Shown here piece after piece: positions 8,480 through 17,675 of a stretch of 64,000 nt of DNA (the first letter of the stretch is position 1; the number at the start of each line of letters is the position of its first letter). Source of the stretch: Microcella daejeonensis (GTDB lineage: Bacteria; Actinomycetota; Actinomycetes; Actinomycetales; Microbacteriaceae); the NCBI RefSeq assembly GCF_026625045.1, contig NZ_CP113089.1, forward strand, positions 2,046,001 through 2,110,000. The letters are read 5' to 3'. Made by a program: the position numbers and the translations under genes. Below the pieces are notes generated by a model that was not told the DNA's origin, made no database searches, and saw nothing but the letters and a program-made list of their open reading frames with translations.

Positions 8480-8962
8480 CTACTTCGCGACGTGCGAGAA
8501 GAGGAACCAGCGGTCCTTCTCGAGGTCGGCCGTGATCGCGATGACGAGATCCTGGCTGACCGGGTCGATCTCCTCGAGGCCGTCGATGGCGGCACGGAGG
8601 GTGACGAGTGCCGCGTCGATGCCGGCGACGACGTCGGCGATGAAGTCGTCGGACTGCTGGAATCCGGCGCGCACGGCGGGAACCGTGGTCTTCTTCGCGA
8701 TGGTGGCGGTGCGGGCGTCGAGCGGCAGGCCGAGGGCGACGATGCGCTCCGCGGCCGTGTCGCCGTAGTCGCGCGCGTGCTCGACGAGGGTGTCGAGCAG
8801 CTCGTGCACGCCGATGAAGTTCGGCCCGCGGACGTGCCAGTGCGCCTGCTTACCCTCGAGCGCGAGGGCGTTGAGGTCGATGACGACGGGGGCGAGGTAC
8901 TGGGCGACGCCCGAGACCATGTCGGTGTCGGTGGCGTCGGGGGAGGATGCGATGTCGGTCAT
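8480..8962 (-). CDS. dps: Dps-family ferritin-like DNA-protection protein
   Basis: A 160-residue Dps protein. Dodecamers oxidise Fe(II) with peroxide, store iron and often shield DNA in stress. The intersubunit ferroxidase ligands are all present with exact family spacing: His41 (HWHVRG), His53, Asp57, Asp68 and Glu72. The C-terminus ends ...FLFSHVAK without a long basic tail; the short N-terminal tail is acidic/polar, so tight DNA binding is not obvious. AAAGGAC precedes the ATG. It is monocistronic, bounded by the hairpin at 8398-8435 downstream. Confidence 0.92.
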   Translation of the reverse strand: MTDIASSPDATDTDMVSGVAQYLAPVVIDLNALALEGKQAHWHVRGPNFIGVHELLDTLVEHARDYGDTAAERIVALGLPLDARTATIAKKTTVPAVRAGFQQSDDFIADVVAGIDAALVTLRAAIDGLEEIDPVSQDLVIAITADLEKDRWFLFSHVAK

Positions 8963-9128
8963 GACGGTCCTTTCGTGGGGCTCCGGTCGGGATCCACGGT
9001 AGCCGCCAGGGCTGACATCGTGCAGGGGGCACGCAGTGCACTCCCAGGCAGGGGCCCCCGTGGAGCCGATCGGCCCCCACCGGTGAGGGTCCGCCCCCGC
9101 GGCCGCGCGAGGCGCGCGGCGGGCGGCC

Positions 9129-12100
9129 TCAGCGCAGGTCGGCGATGCGGCGGGCGATCGCGGTGAGGTTCTGCACGCGGCGCTCGTATCGCGCGGCGAC
9201 CGCGACGACGAGGATCCCGACGATGCCGAGCCAGATCCACCAGTCGACGGCGGCGGCCGCGCGGCTCAGCAGCGGCCAGCTCTGCACGAGGGCGTGCACG
9301 AGCAGCACGGAGCCCCCGAGCACGAACGGCGCCTGCAGGCGCTGCTGCACGCCGCCGAGCATGACGCCCGCGCTGACGACCCCGAGGGCGACGATGCGCC
9401 ACGGCTCGGGCTCCCCGGCGATCGCGATGAGACTGGGCGCGAGCAGAAGCAGGAGGCCGGGGGCGAGCAGCGGCCAGCTGCTCGTGCCGGGGCGACGGTC
9501 GAGTTCGAGCACTCCGAGCGCGAGAGCGGCGAGGGCGACGGGCAGCGCGATGAGCTCGACCGGGGCGACGGTGCCGGCGATGCCGAGCACGGCGGCCGCG
9601 AGCGCGCCGAACCCGAGCAGGATGCCGGCCACGGGGTCGCGCATCGCCGCGGTGGTGAGCACCCGCACGGCGACGGCGGCGCTGGCGAGCACGACGACGA
9701 CGAGCAGACCGCGCAGCTGCAGCTCGAGCGGAGTCGCGACCCTTGCGATGAGGTCGATGACCAGGGCGCCGCTGACCACGCCGAGGGCGGTGAGCGAAAC
9801 GCCGGCGAGCACGATCGGCAGGGTCGGGATGCCGCTCTCGAGCCGCTCGGTGCGCGCGACCGCGACCCCCAGCAGCGCGAGCGCCGCGAGCCCCACCACC
9901 GCGGAGCGGAGGGTCGGGGTGCCCGCCCCGATGCCGCTGAGCAGCGCGATCGGCAGCAGCGCGAGGGCGAGCGCGGCGCCGATGAGCGGCGCCGCACTGC
10001 GCGCGGGGGTGCCGCGAGCGGCGCCGTGGCGGGCGAGGGCGGCGGCGATGAGCAGCAGCGCTCCGGCGAGGGGGAGCGCGTAGCCCTCGGGGTCGGCGAT
10101 GCTCTCGTCGGCGAGCCCCGTCCAGAGGGCGGAGGTGCCGAGCGCCAGCGCGATCCACCCGAGATGACGGCGACGCGACCGTGCTCCGATGAGCCCGTCG
10201 CCGCTCAGTGCGATGAGCAGCACGACGACGGCGGCGAGCAGGAGGCCGAGCACGGCGACATCGCGCTCGATGGCGAGGGAGAGCATCCAGGCCCCGCTGA
10301 CGACCACGCCGCCGTCGACGGCGAATCGCAGCGAGCGATGCTCCTCGACGCGGCCGGACGCGGCGCCGCGCTCGAGGGTGGCGAGGGCGACGGCGGTGAC
10401 GAGCAGAAGGGCACCGAGGGCGGCGATCGGGCCCCACAGAGCGATCCCCGCGATGGTGGCGGGCTCGCGGGAGCCCGCGGCCACGATCCGGAGGGCGACG
10501 GTGACGAGCCCGACCGCGGCGGGGCCGAGGAGAGCGGCGGCGGGGACACGCAGCGCCGCGTCGCGACTGCGCAGGACGAGGAGGGAGAGCGCGGCGACGC
10601 CGAGCGCGATCGCGAGGCCATCGCTGACGGCGGTGCGTCCACCGGAGCCGAGGTCGAGCATCAGGGCGGCCGCACCGAGTCCGGCGACGCCGGCGAGGAG
10701 CGCGGTGGCCCGCTGCTCGACCTCGTCGAGCCGCCCGAGGGGGACAGCGATCACGAGGAGCGCGGCGAGGATGAGCAGCACGCCGGGGAGGGAGACGCTC
10801 ACGCCTGCTCGCACGAGGTCGGAGCCGAGGGCGGGGGCGACGGCGAGCACGAGCACGACGGCGGCGACGAGGGCGGCGAGAGCGGCGGGGGTCTGAGGAG
10901 CGACCCGTCGGCCGAGGGTGATCGCGAGCAGCGCCGCGGCCGTACCGATGATCCACGCGGACTCGACGCGCGGGGCGACGACGAGGGCGATCACCGAGCC
11001 GCCGACGGCCACGATGCCGAGCGTGACCAGCAGCGCGGTGCGGGGCGGCCCGGAGGCGAGGCCTCGGGCGCGGGAGACGCCTGCCGCTCCACCGATCGCG
11101 AGGAGCACCGCGAGCGCGAGGGCGAGCCACCAGGGCCCGGCGAGCGGCGTCGCGGCGACGAGCAGCGCACCGAGCCCGGGCAGCGTGAACGGCATGACGG
11201 GGCGCAGCGGGCCCCCGAGCCTGCCGCCGAGCGCGATGAGGGCGAGGGTCGCGGCCGCTCCGCCGAGTGCGGCGAGCTCGGCGTCGGTGGCCGTCTGCAG
11301 CGGCGACGTCACGTCGTCGACCGGCGTCGCGACGGCGAGCAGGGCCTCGAGAGCGGGGCTCAGAGCGGTGACGAGCGTGACGGCGGCGGCCGCGGCGGCC
11401 ACGACCGCGGCGGAGGCGACCGCGGCGACCCGAGCCGCATCGAGCACGCGCGCCGGGCGCGAGGGGAGGAGGGAGAGCAGCACGGCGACGGTGACGACGA
11501 CGAGCAGGGCGCCGGCGGTGGTGAGAGGGCGCCCCTCGTTCTGCAGGATGCTCGCGACGATGCCCGCGAGCAGCGCGAGCGTGCCGCCCGCCGCCGCGGC
11601 CACGGCGATCCCCGCGGCGACGACGGGCGTGCCGGATGCGCGCGGTGCGAGGAGCACGTGCAGGGCCGAGACGAGCGCGAGCCCGAGGCCGGTGACGAGC
11701 GGCAGCGCGTCGGCCCCGCTCTGGCCGAGACCGCCGCCGATGCCGGCTCCGAGGGCGAGCAGGGCGCCGGGCGCGGCGGCCGCGAGGGCGGTCAGGGCGA
11801 CGACCCCGGCGAGACGGGGGCGGGCGGCCGGAGCGATGACGGGATGCGCGAGCGCCACGAGGAAGGCCGCGAGCCCGGCGATCACGGCGACGGCCTGGGC
11901 GTCGAGCCGACCGGCGTCGGCGAGGTGGCCGGTGACGAGCGCCGCCCCGAGCGGCAGCACGAGCGCCGCGCCGACCGCGGGGGAGGAGAGCCGACCCAGG
12001 CGGGACCAAGCGATGGCGACCGCGGCGACGACCAGCAGGGCGACGCCCCAGTAGAGCGGCCCGTCGACGCTGCCGATGCCGACGGGGTCGTTCGCCCGCA

Positions 12101-12839
12101 GGGCCCACGCGTCGAGCACGAGGATGATCGTGACGAGCACGGCGATGCCCTCCGCCGTCGCCGTGAGCCCGCGGCGGGACAGAGCGGCCGCCGCGGCCAG
12201 GGTCGCGAGAGTGCCCCCCGCGATGATCAGCATGCGCACGGTCGAGCCGTAGACGAGGAAGGCGTAGGCGAGCCAGAAGATCGCGAAGATCGACAGCAGG
12301 CTGACGCCGACGACGAGGAGCGCCACCTGGATGCCCGAGCGACCCGACCGCGGCGCGGAGGGCACCGGCCGCTGCGGCGCCCCCGGGGCGGCCGGCGGGA
12401 TCGTGGTGCGGGACGGAGCGGAGGCGACGAGGGACGCGGGCGGAGCGGCGGCGGCCGCAGGGATCGCCGGACCGGCGTGAGCGACGGGGGCGAGAGGAGC
12501 TACTGGGGCGGCGGGCGCGAGCGGTACGGCGGGGACGGCAGCGGGGCCGGCGTGCGCGCGGCTCGCGGCGGCGGCATCGCGGCGCAGGCGGCCGATGAGG
12601 GCGCGGCGGGCATCCAGCAGATCGGCGGCCCGCGCGGAAACCGCGGCGAGCTCGGCCGCATCGGGATGCCGGAGATCGAGCGCACAGACGGTGCAGAGGG
12701 CCGAGCGCAGCGGCGCATGGCAGGCGGGGCAGGTGGTGACCGAGCGCAGGTCGGCCGGGCCGCGGGGGAAGTCGACGCGCCCCGCCCATCGTGCGTCGTC
12801 GTCGGCACCGGGCACGGGGGTCGAGATTGTCTCGCTCAT
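9129..12839 (-). CDS. Giant polytopic membrane protein with zinc ribbon (SCO7613-like)
   Basis: A 1236-residue protein. Residues 37-52 form a CxxC...CxxC zinc ribbon (Cys37, Cys40, Cys49, Cys52), followed by a helical stretch and an Ala/Pro-rich linker to about residue 150. The rest is almost continuous hydrophobic helices (several dozen segments, rich in Ala, Leu, Val and Gly) with very short loops. This matches the actinobacterial family named after the SCO7613 C-terminal domain, whose function is unknown. No catalytic motif is visible. It is divergent from an ECF sigma gene 116 bp away and could be under that sigma factor. A role in envelope structure or lipid-linked transport is only a guess. 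Confidence 0.75.
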   Translation of the reverse strand: MSETISTPVPGADDDARWAGRVDFPRGPADLRSVTTCPACHAPLRSALCTVCALDLRHPDAAELAAVSARAADLLDARRALIGRLRRDAAAASRAHAGPAAVPAVPLAPAAPVAPLAPVAHAGPAIPAAAAAPPASLVASAPSRTTIPPAAPGAPQRPVPSAPRSGRSGIQVALLVVGVSLLSIFAIFWLAYAFLVYGSTVRMLIIAGGTLATLAAAAALSRRGLTATAEGIAVLVTIILVLDAWALRANDPVGIGSVDGPLYWGVALLVVAAVAIAWSRLGRLSSPAVGAALVLPLGAALVTGHLADAGRLDAQAVAVIAGLAAFLVALAHPVIAPAARPRLAGVVALTALAAAAPGALLALGAGIGGGLGQSGADALPLVTGLGLALVSALHVLLAPRASGTPVVAAGIAVAAAAGGTLALLAGIVASILQNEGRPLTTAGALLVVVTVAVLLSLLPSRPARVLDAARVAAVASAAVVAAAAAAVTLVTALSPALEALLAVATPVDDVTSPLQTATDAELAALGGAAATLALIALGGRLGGPLRPVMPFTLPGLGALLVAATPLAGPWWLALALAVLLAIGGAAGVSRARGLASGPPRTALLVTLGIVAVGGSVIALVVAPRVESAWIIGTAAALLAITLGRRVAPQTPAALAALVAAVVLVLAVAPALGSDLVRAGVSVSLPGVLLILAALLVIAVPLGRLDEVEQRATALLAGVAGLGAAALMLDLGSGGRTAVSDGLAIALGVAALSLLVLRSRDAALRVPAAALLGPAAVGLVTVALRIVAAGSREPATIAGIALWGPIAALGALLLVTAVALATLERGAASGRVEEHRSLRFAVDGGVVVSGAWMLSLAIERDVAVLGLLLAAVVVLLIALSGDGLIGARSRRRHLGWIALALGTSALWTGLADESIADPEGYALPLAGALLLIAAALARHGAARGTPARSAAPLIGAALALALLPIALLSGIGAGTPTLRSAVVGLAALALLGVAVARTERLESGIPTLPIVLAGVSLTALGVVSGALVIDLIARVATPLELQLRGLLVVVVLASAAVAVRVLTTAAMRDPVAGILLGFGALAAAVLGIAGTVAPVELIALPVALAALALGVLELDRRPGTSSWPLLAPGLLLLLAPSLIAIAGEPEPWRIVALGVVSAGVMLGGVQQRLQAPFVLGGSVLLVHALVQSWPLLSRAAAAVDWWIWLGIVGILVVAVAARYERRVQNLTAIARRIADLR

Positions 12840-12955
12840 CGCGGCACACGCTATCGGTTGCCAGCCCCGGCCGGGCGCGGAAATCGTGGGGACATGTGGA
12901 CGACTCTCGGTGCGCGCACGTCGGGGAGGAGCCGTGATCGCGCCATGATGGGCGC

Positions 12956-13462
12956 ATGACCGAGCAGCGCGACGAGGCCCGCGCCTTCGCCGAGGCCTAC
13001 ACCCGGTGCCTGCCCGCGGTCAGCGGGTACCTGCGCCGCCGCGTCGACGCGGCCGCCGTCGAGGATCTCGCCGCCGACGTCTTCGCCATCGCCTGGCGCA
13101 AGCGCGCCTCGGTCGCCCCCGGCGAGGAGCTGCCCTGGCTGTACCGCATCGCCTCCTACGTCGTCGCGAACCACCGCCGCCGGCTCGCCACGCGCGCCTC
13201 GCTCGCGCACCTGCTCATCGCCCCCGACTCGGCTCCCGCCGCCGACGCCTTCGTCGACGACGGGGACCCGGCGCTCGCCGCGGCCTGGGCGGCCCTGCGC
13301 CCCCGCGACCGCGAGGTGCTCGCCCTGGCGGTGCTCGAGGGGATGCCCGTGGCCGAGATCGCGGTGGCCGCCGGATCCACGCCCAACGCCGTCAGCATCC
13401 GCCTGCACCGGGCGAAGAAGGCGCTCGCGGCGGCCCTCGAGCGGGAGCGCACGGCCGAGTAG
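12956..13462 (+). CDS. ECF RNA polymerase sigma factor
   Basis: A 168-residue sigma-70 protein with only regions 2 and 4. Region 2 (about 8-75) contains DLAADVFAIAWRKR, for -10 recognition; region 4 (about 107-160) contains LRPRDREVLALAVLEG and the helix-turn-helix PVAEIAVAAGSTPNAVSIRL for -35 binding. It starts at ATG 12956, 6 nt after CATGAT. Upstream, GGAAAT (12879) and CGACT (12901) are spaced 16 bp apart like an ECF promoter, so autoregulation is possible but speculative. The membrane protein downstream is the probable anti-sigma or its target. Confidence 0.88.
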   Translation: MTEQRDEARAFAEAYTRCLPAVSGYLRRRVDAAAVEDLAADVFAIAWRKRASVAPGEELPWLYRIASYVVANHRRRLATRASLAHLLIAPDSAPAADAFVDDGDPALAAAWAALRPRDREVLALAVLEGMPVAEIAVAAGSTPNAVSIRLHRAKKALAAALERERTAE

Positions 13463-13541
13463 CGCGCGGCCCGCGCCGGGCATCCCGCATCGAATCCAGC
13501 AGATCGTGAAAGATCGCATCCGCCCGGGACGTTCCCCTGTC

Positions 13542-15053
13542 ATGACCGAGCACGACGACACCCCCCGCCCCGACCTCGACGCCCGCCTGCGCCGCTCGCT
13601 CGACCGCGCGGACGACGCCCCGGCCCTGCCGGCCTCCGTGGTCGAGGGCGCCCCCGACCGCCGCGCACCCCGCCTCGTCAACCGCGGGCGCGTCGCGCAG
13701 GCCTCCGGCGGCGCCGTGCTCGCGCTGGCCGGGGCCACCGCCATCGCTCTCGTCGTCGTGCCCGCGACCCTGCCCGGCACCCCGGACGCGCCGCTGTTCA
13801 CCGTCGCCGGCGGGGGAGCGGCGGGCCCCGAGGCGGCGACGCTCGGCACAGCCGACGAGTCCCGTATCGCCCAGTGGATCGAGTACACCTACCTCGCCGG
13901 CCCCGGCCTCGGCACGGATGCGGGCAGCGGCCGCGCCTACGCCCTCGAGCGCCCCGACTCGGCGGAGCAGTCGCTGCGCGGGATCGCGGCGGTCGTCGGT
14001 ATCGAGGGCGAGCCGACCGACTCCTCCTACTCCGACCCGACCTACCCGACGCTCCTCATCGGCACGGAGGACGGGTCAGGGCCCTCGCTCGTGCTCGGCG
14101 ACCACGGAACCGGCGCGTGGTGGTACTCCGACCCGAGCGCGAACCCCGTCTTCGCTCCCGACGAGGCGAACCCGCAGCCCGCCGGCGCCGTCCCCTCCGA
14201 GGAGGAGGCCCGCGCCGATGCGCTCGAGATCTTCGAGGCGACCGGGCTCGACCTCGACGCCGACGACATCCGCGTGCAGGCCGACGAGTGGCAGGTGACG
14301 GCCTCGGCCTCGCTCGAGGTCGGCGGCGTGCGCACCGCCGTGGAGTGGGCGGCATCGTGGTCGTCGACGGGCGAGCTGGCGTGGGCATCCGGCCACACGG
14401 CGCAGCTCGTCGACCGCGGCGAGTACGGCACCGTCTCGGCCGTCGACGCCGTCGACCGCCTGGCCGACGGCCGCTGGTTCGGCTCGGGCGGCCCCGACTA
14501 CCAGGGCGGGGTGAGCATCCTGGCCGATGGCGCCGCGCGCGCCGAGTCGGGTGTCGCCGTCGTGCCCATCGATCCGGATGCTCCCGTCTCGTCGCCCGTC
14601 GACCCGAGCGCCCCGGCCGAGCCCACCGAGATTCCGTCGACCGGTGCCGAGCCCGACCCGGCTCCCTCTGCCATCCCCGACAACGAGCCGCAGCCGAAGC
14701 CCGACATGACCGTCGAGCCGCTGCCCGGCACCGAGCCAGCCCCCGTTCCCCTGCCCGAGCCGGAGCCCACGATCGAGCCCCTGCCCGAGCCGATGCCCGA
14801 GCCGAGCCCCGAGCAGGTCACGGTGACGCTCGAGGAGGCGGAGGCGACGATGCTGCTGGTGTGGGATGCCCAGGGCGACGCCTGGCTCGTGCCCGGCTAC
14901 GCGTTCCTCCAGCCCGAGGGCTGGTACACCACGGTCATCTCGCTCCAGGAGGGCGTCATCGCCCTGCCCGAGCCGGTCGAGATCGAGCTGTTCCGAGAGG
15001 AGTATGCTCGCGCGGCATGGTCAGGAGATGGTGGTCGGGGCGCGCGCCGCTGA
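13542..15053 (+). CDS. Single-pass membrane protein, probable anti-sigma partner
   Basis: A 503-residue type II-like protein: a charged cytoplasmic N-terminus (1-50), one transmembrane helix at about 52-75, then a large exported region. Its N-terminus (DLDARLRRSLDRADDAP) resembles the short cytoplasmic segment found in products encoded next to ECF sigma factors, but no ZAS Cys/His motif is present. Residues of about 345-425 form a Pro/Glu-rich linker (repeats such as PEPEPTIEPLPEPMPEPSPE) typical of a wall-spanning spacer. I chose ATG 13542; GTG 13506 would add 12 residues. It lies 79 bp after the sigma gene and its 3' end overlaps the next gene by 37 bp. Confidence 0.65.
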   Translation: MTEHDDTPRPDLDARLRRSLDRADDAPALPASVVEGAPDRRAPRLVNRGRVAQASGGAVLALAGATAIALVVVPATLPGTPDAPLFTVAGGGAAGPEAATLGTADESRIAQWIEYTYLAGPGLGTDAGSGRAYALERPDSAEQSLRGIAAVVGIEGEPTDSSYSDPTYPTLLIGTEDGSGPSLVLGDHGTGAWWYSDPSANPVFAPDEANPQPAGAVPSEEEARADALEIFEATGLDLDADDIRVQADEWQVTASASLEVGGVRTAVEWAASWSSTGELAWASGHTAQLVDRGEYGTVSAVDAVDRLADGRWFGSGGPDYQGGVSILADGAARAESGVAVVPIDPDAPVSSPVDPSAPAEPTEIPSTGAEPDPAPSAIPDNEPQPKPDMTVEPLPGTEPAPVPLPEPEPTIEPLPEPMPEPSPEQVTVTLEEAEATMLLVWDAQGDAWLVPGYAFLQPEGWYTTVISLQEGVIALPEPVEIELFREEYARAAWSGDGGRGARR

Positions 15054-15328
15054 CGAAGGCGTTCGTCGTCCTCGCAACCCCCGTGTACCTGCTCGCGGTC
15101 TCGCTCATGGTGTTCTGGATCATCGCCGGGGCGTTCCCGCCGGTCGAGCAGGTGCTCCTGGTCCTCGCCCTCTTCGGATTCATCCTGATCGGTGGCATAC
15201 CCACGCACTACGTTCAGCGCCGCTTCGACCTCGACGCCATCGTTCAGCGCGCCCGGGCGGAAGAATCGGCCGAGATGGCGCGGGCGACCTCGGAGCGCGA
15301 GCACGCATCGGATACCCGGCGCGATTGA
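15017..15328 (+). CDS. Small two-helix membrane protein
   Basis: A 103-residue protein of unknown family. After a basic N-terminus (MVRRWWSGRAPLTK) come two hydrophobic helices (about 15-40 and 45-63), then a charged, probably helical cytoplasmic tail rich in Glu, Arg and Ala. The ATG lies inside the upstream gene, giving a 37-bp out-of-frame overlap and likely translational coupling. TCAGGAGATGG occurs just after the start, not before it; the ribosome site may be the GAGAGGAG upstream. It may work with the sigma/membrane-protein pair. Confidence 0.6.
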   Translation: MVRRWWSGRAPLTKAFVVLATPVYLLAVSLMVFWIIAGAFPPVEQVLLVLALFGFILIGGIPTHYVQRRFDLDAIVQRARAEESAEMARATSEREHASDTRRD

Positions 15329-15378
15329 TGGGCGGGTCGCAGCGCACTCGAGGGTTCGTCGCCTGACACAGTCTCGGT

Positions 15379-15756
15379 ATGGAAACCGCCCCGATGCTCA
15401 CCTGGACCCTCCAGCAGGAGATCCCGATCCCGCCTGACGTCACCTCGCTGCTGGTCGACGGGGAGACCGCCGTCGCCTCGTTCAGCACCTTCCGCGACTC
15501 CGCCACCTTCACGACCCGGCGTCTGATCGTGCGCGATGCTCAGGGCATCACCGGCAAGAAGGTCGAGATCTACTCCCTGCCGTACTCGATGATCAGCATG
15601 TGGTCGTCGGAGAACGCGGGGATGCTCGACTTCAACTCCGAGATCGAGCTCTGGACCCGCGCGGGGCACATCAAGATCAAGCTCGCGAAGGGCGCCGACA
15701 TCCGCCGCATCGACTCGCTCATCGCCTGGGCCGTGCTCTCCGTCGCGAAGGCCTAG
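15379..15756 (+). CDS. Bacterial PH-domain protein
   Basis: A 125-residue protein matching the bacterial pleckstrin-homology fold (YvbH/DUF1696-like): alternating beta strands such as VDGETAVASFSTFRDSATFTTRRLIVRD, then KKVEIYSLPYSMISMW, SEIELWTRAGHIKIKLAKGAD, and a closing helix RIDSLIAWAVLSVAKA. No transmembrane segment. Family members are of unknown function, and PH-like domains in bacteria often sit in oligomeric envelope-associated assemblies. It is likely transcribed on its own; CACAGT lies 6 nt before the ATG. Confidence 0.75.
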   Translation: METAPMLTWTLQQEIPIPPDVTSLLVDGETAVASFSTFRDSATFTTRRLIVRDAQGITGKKVEIYSLPYSMISMWSSENAGMLDFNSEIELWTRAGHIKIKLAKGADIRRIDSLIAWAVLSVAKA

Positions 15757-15790
15757 TCGCCCGCAAGGGGAGCGGCGCCGGAGCCGCCGA

Positions 15791-15882
15791 GCGTTCGCCG
15801 CAGGAGCCGCCGTGCGTTCGCCGCAGGAGCGGCGGCGAAGCAGTGAGCGTCGCGCGTTCGCCGCAGGAGCGGCGGCGAAGCA
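15791..15882. repeat. Three-copy hairpin repeat upstream of tRNA-Gly
   Basis: GCGTTCGCCGCAGGAGC occurs at 15791, 15814 and 15854. Copies 2 and 3 continue with GGCGGCGAAGCA, making stems of TTCGCCGC with GCGGCGAA. On the minus strand they lie just downstream of tRNA-Gly and may act as tandem terminators. Confidence 0.75.
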
Positions 15883-15892
15883 TTAAACGGAG

Positions 15893-15963
15893 AGGGGATG
15901 ACGGGAATCGAACCCGCGTGATCAGTTTGGAAGACTGAGGCTCTACCATTGAGCTACATCCCC
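15893..15963 (-). tRNA. tRNA-Gly (anticodon TCC)
   Basis: A 71-nt cloverleaf on the minus strand: acceptor GGGGATG pairing with CATCCCC, D arm GCTCAATGGTAGAGC, anticodon arm TCAGT-CTTCCAA-ACTGA with anticodon TCC reading GGA, and T arm GCGGG-TTCGATT-CCCGT. CCA is not encoded. Confidence 0.96.
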
Positions 15964-16116
15964 GCGAGGGCCAGTTTCGGCCCGTGCGAGACGCAAGCCT
16001 AACGCATCCGCGAGAGGCTCCCGGCGTCCGGATGGCTCCGCTCGGCTAGACTTGCCGAGGCCATTTTTCGGACGACCCTTCGTCTTCCGTTGCTCTGGTC
16101 AACGGGTCGTCCTCCT

Positions 16117-16194
16117 CGGGGCGTAGCTCAGCTTGGCTAGAGCGCCCGCTTTGGGAGCGGGAGGTCGCAGGTTCAAATCCTGTCGCCCCGACCA
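16117..16194 (+). tRNA. tRNA-Pro (anticodon TGG)
   Basis: Acceptor CGGGGCG pairs with CGCCCCG; anticodon arm CCCGC-TTTGGGA-GCGGG with anticodon TGG; T arm GCAGG-TTCAAAT-CCTGT. The discriminator A is followed by an encoded CCA (16192-16194). It is 44 bp upstream of tig. Confidence 0.96.
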
Positions 16195-16238
16195 CGACCC
16201 CCACATGCCGCACGCCAACACACTCAGGAGAACCCCTT

Positions 16239-17594
16239 TTGGTCCAGTCCACGGTTGAGAAGCTGAGCCCCACCCGCGTCAAGATCGCCATCACGGTCAC
16301 GCCGGAGGAGCTCAAGCCCAGCATCGAGCACGCGTACAAGCACATCGCCGAGTCGGTGAGCATCCCGGGCTTCCGCAAGGGAAAGGTTCCGCCGCCCATC
16401 GTCGACCAGCGCGTCGGCCGCGGCGAGGTTCTCAACCACGCCGTCAGCGAGGGCCTCGACGGCTTCTTCCGCGCCGCCGTGCAGGAGCAGAAGCTGCGCA
16501 CTCTCGGCCGCCCCTCGGCCGACGTCACCGACTGGCCCAGCGAGAAGGACTTCTCGGGCGACCTGAAGATCGAGGTCGAGGTCGACGTGCGACCCGAGTT
16601 CGACATCCCGAACTACGCTGGGCTCGAACTGACCGTCGACACCGCCGAGGTCACCGACGAGGAGGTGCAGGCCGAGCTCGACCAGCTGCGCTCGCGCTTC
16701 GGCACCCTCATCACCGTCGACCGCCCCGCGGCGACCGGCGACTTCGTGCAGATCGACCTCACCGCCACCGTCGAGGGCAACACCGTCGACACCGCCAGCT
16801 CGATCTCGTATGAGGTCGGCTCGGGCGAGCTCATCGAGGGCATCGACGAGGCGCTCGACTCGCTCAGCGCCGGCGAGACCACCACCTTCGAGTCGGTGCT
16901 GCTCGGCGGCGACCACGAGGGCAAGACCGCGCAGATCGAGGTCACCGTGCTCTCCGTCAAGGAGCGCGAGCTGCCCGAGGCCGACGATGACTTCGCCCAG
17001 ATCGCCAGCCAGTTCGACACCTTCGCCGAGCTGACCGACGACATCCGCGAGCAGGTCAAGCGCAATAAGGCCTTCGGCCAGGGCGCGCAGGCCCGCGACC
17101 TCCTCCTCGAGAAGCTGCTGGCCGAGGTCGAGATCCCCGTTCCCGAGTCGCTCGTCGAGCAGGAGGTGCACCGCCACCTCGAGAACGAGAACCGCCTCGA
17201 GGACGACGTGCACCGCGCCGAGGTCACCGAGTCGACGAAGACCACCTTCACCAACCAGATCTTCCTCGACGCGCTCGCCGAGAAGGAGGAGGTCAAGGTC
17301 AGCCAGCAGGAGCTCACCCAGTACCTGATCCAGGGTGCCGCGCAGTACAACATGGAGCCGGGCGAGTTCATCCAGCTGCTCGACCAGAACGGCCAGATCC
17401 CGTCGATGGTCGGCGAGGTCGCCCGCTCGAAGGCGCTCTCCGTCGCCCTCAGCAAGGCGAAGGTCGTCGACGGCAACGGCGACGCGGTCGACCTCTCGGC
17501 CTTCACCGCCGCGGCTACCGAGCCCGTCACCGACGCCATCCCCGATGGCGACGACGAGGAAGCGCACGACGACCACGAGGGTCACAACCACTAG
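16239..17594 (+). CDS. tig: Trigger factor
   Basis: A 451-residue ribosome-associated chaperone with peptidyl-prolyl isomerase activity that folds nascent chains. The N-terminal ribosome-docking signature GFRKGKVPP is at 44-52; the FKBP-type domain spans about 150-240 (starting near [13 protein letters not shown]); the helical chaperone arms follow to about 420. The tail is acidic and His-rich ([12 protein letters not shown]), a common actinobacterial ending. The start is TTG at 16239 with AGGAG 8 nt upstream; no ATG fits the conserved N-terminus. It heads the region holding clpP1, clpP2 and clpX, the classical linkage. Confidence 0.95.
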   Translation: MVQSTVEKLSPTRVKIAITVTPEELKPSIEHAYKHIAESVSIPGFRKGKVPPPIVDQRVGRGEVLNHAVSEGLDGFFRAAVQEQKLRTLGRPSADVTDWPSEKDFSGDLKIEVEVDVRPEFDIPNYAGLELTVDTAEVTDEEVQAELDQLRSRFGTLITVDRPAATGDFVQIDLTATVEGNTVDTASSISYEVGSGELIEGIDEALDSLSAGETTTFESVLLGGDHEGKTAQIEVTVLSVKERELPEADDDFAQIASQFDTFAELTDDIREQVKRNKAFGQGAQARDLLLEKLLAEVEIPVPESLVEQEVHRHLENENRLEDDVHRAEVTESTKTTFTNQIFLDALAEKEEVKVSQQELTQYLIQGAAQYNMEPGEFIQLLDQNGQIPSMVGEVARSKALSVALSKAKVVDGNGDAVDLSAFTAAATEPVTDAIPDGDDEEAHDDHEGHNH

Positions 17595-17611
17595 GCAGCA
17601 CCCGCACGATG

Positions 17612-17645
17612 CGAAGGGCCCGGCGCGCGAGCGTCGGGCCCTTCG
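17612..17645 (+). terminator. Intrinsic terminator after tig
   Basis: A 15-bp stem (17612-17626 with 17631-17645, one G-U pair) and a 4-nt GCGA loop lie 17 bp after the tig stop. Confidence 0.85.
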
Positions 17646-17675
17646 TCGTCGGCGCCCCTCAGCGATCCCGCCCGA

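Noticed and set aside
15791..15882. CRISPR-like repeat array
   Set aside because: Only three unevenly spaced copies that form hairpins; no spacers or cas genes.
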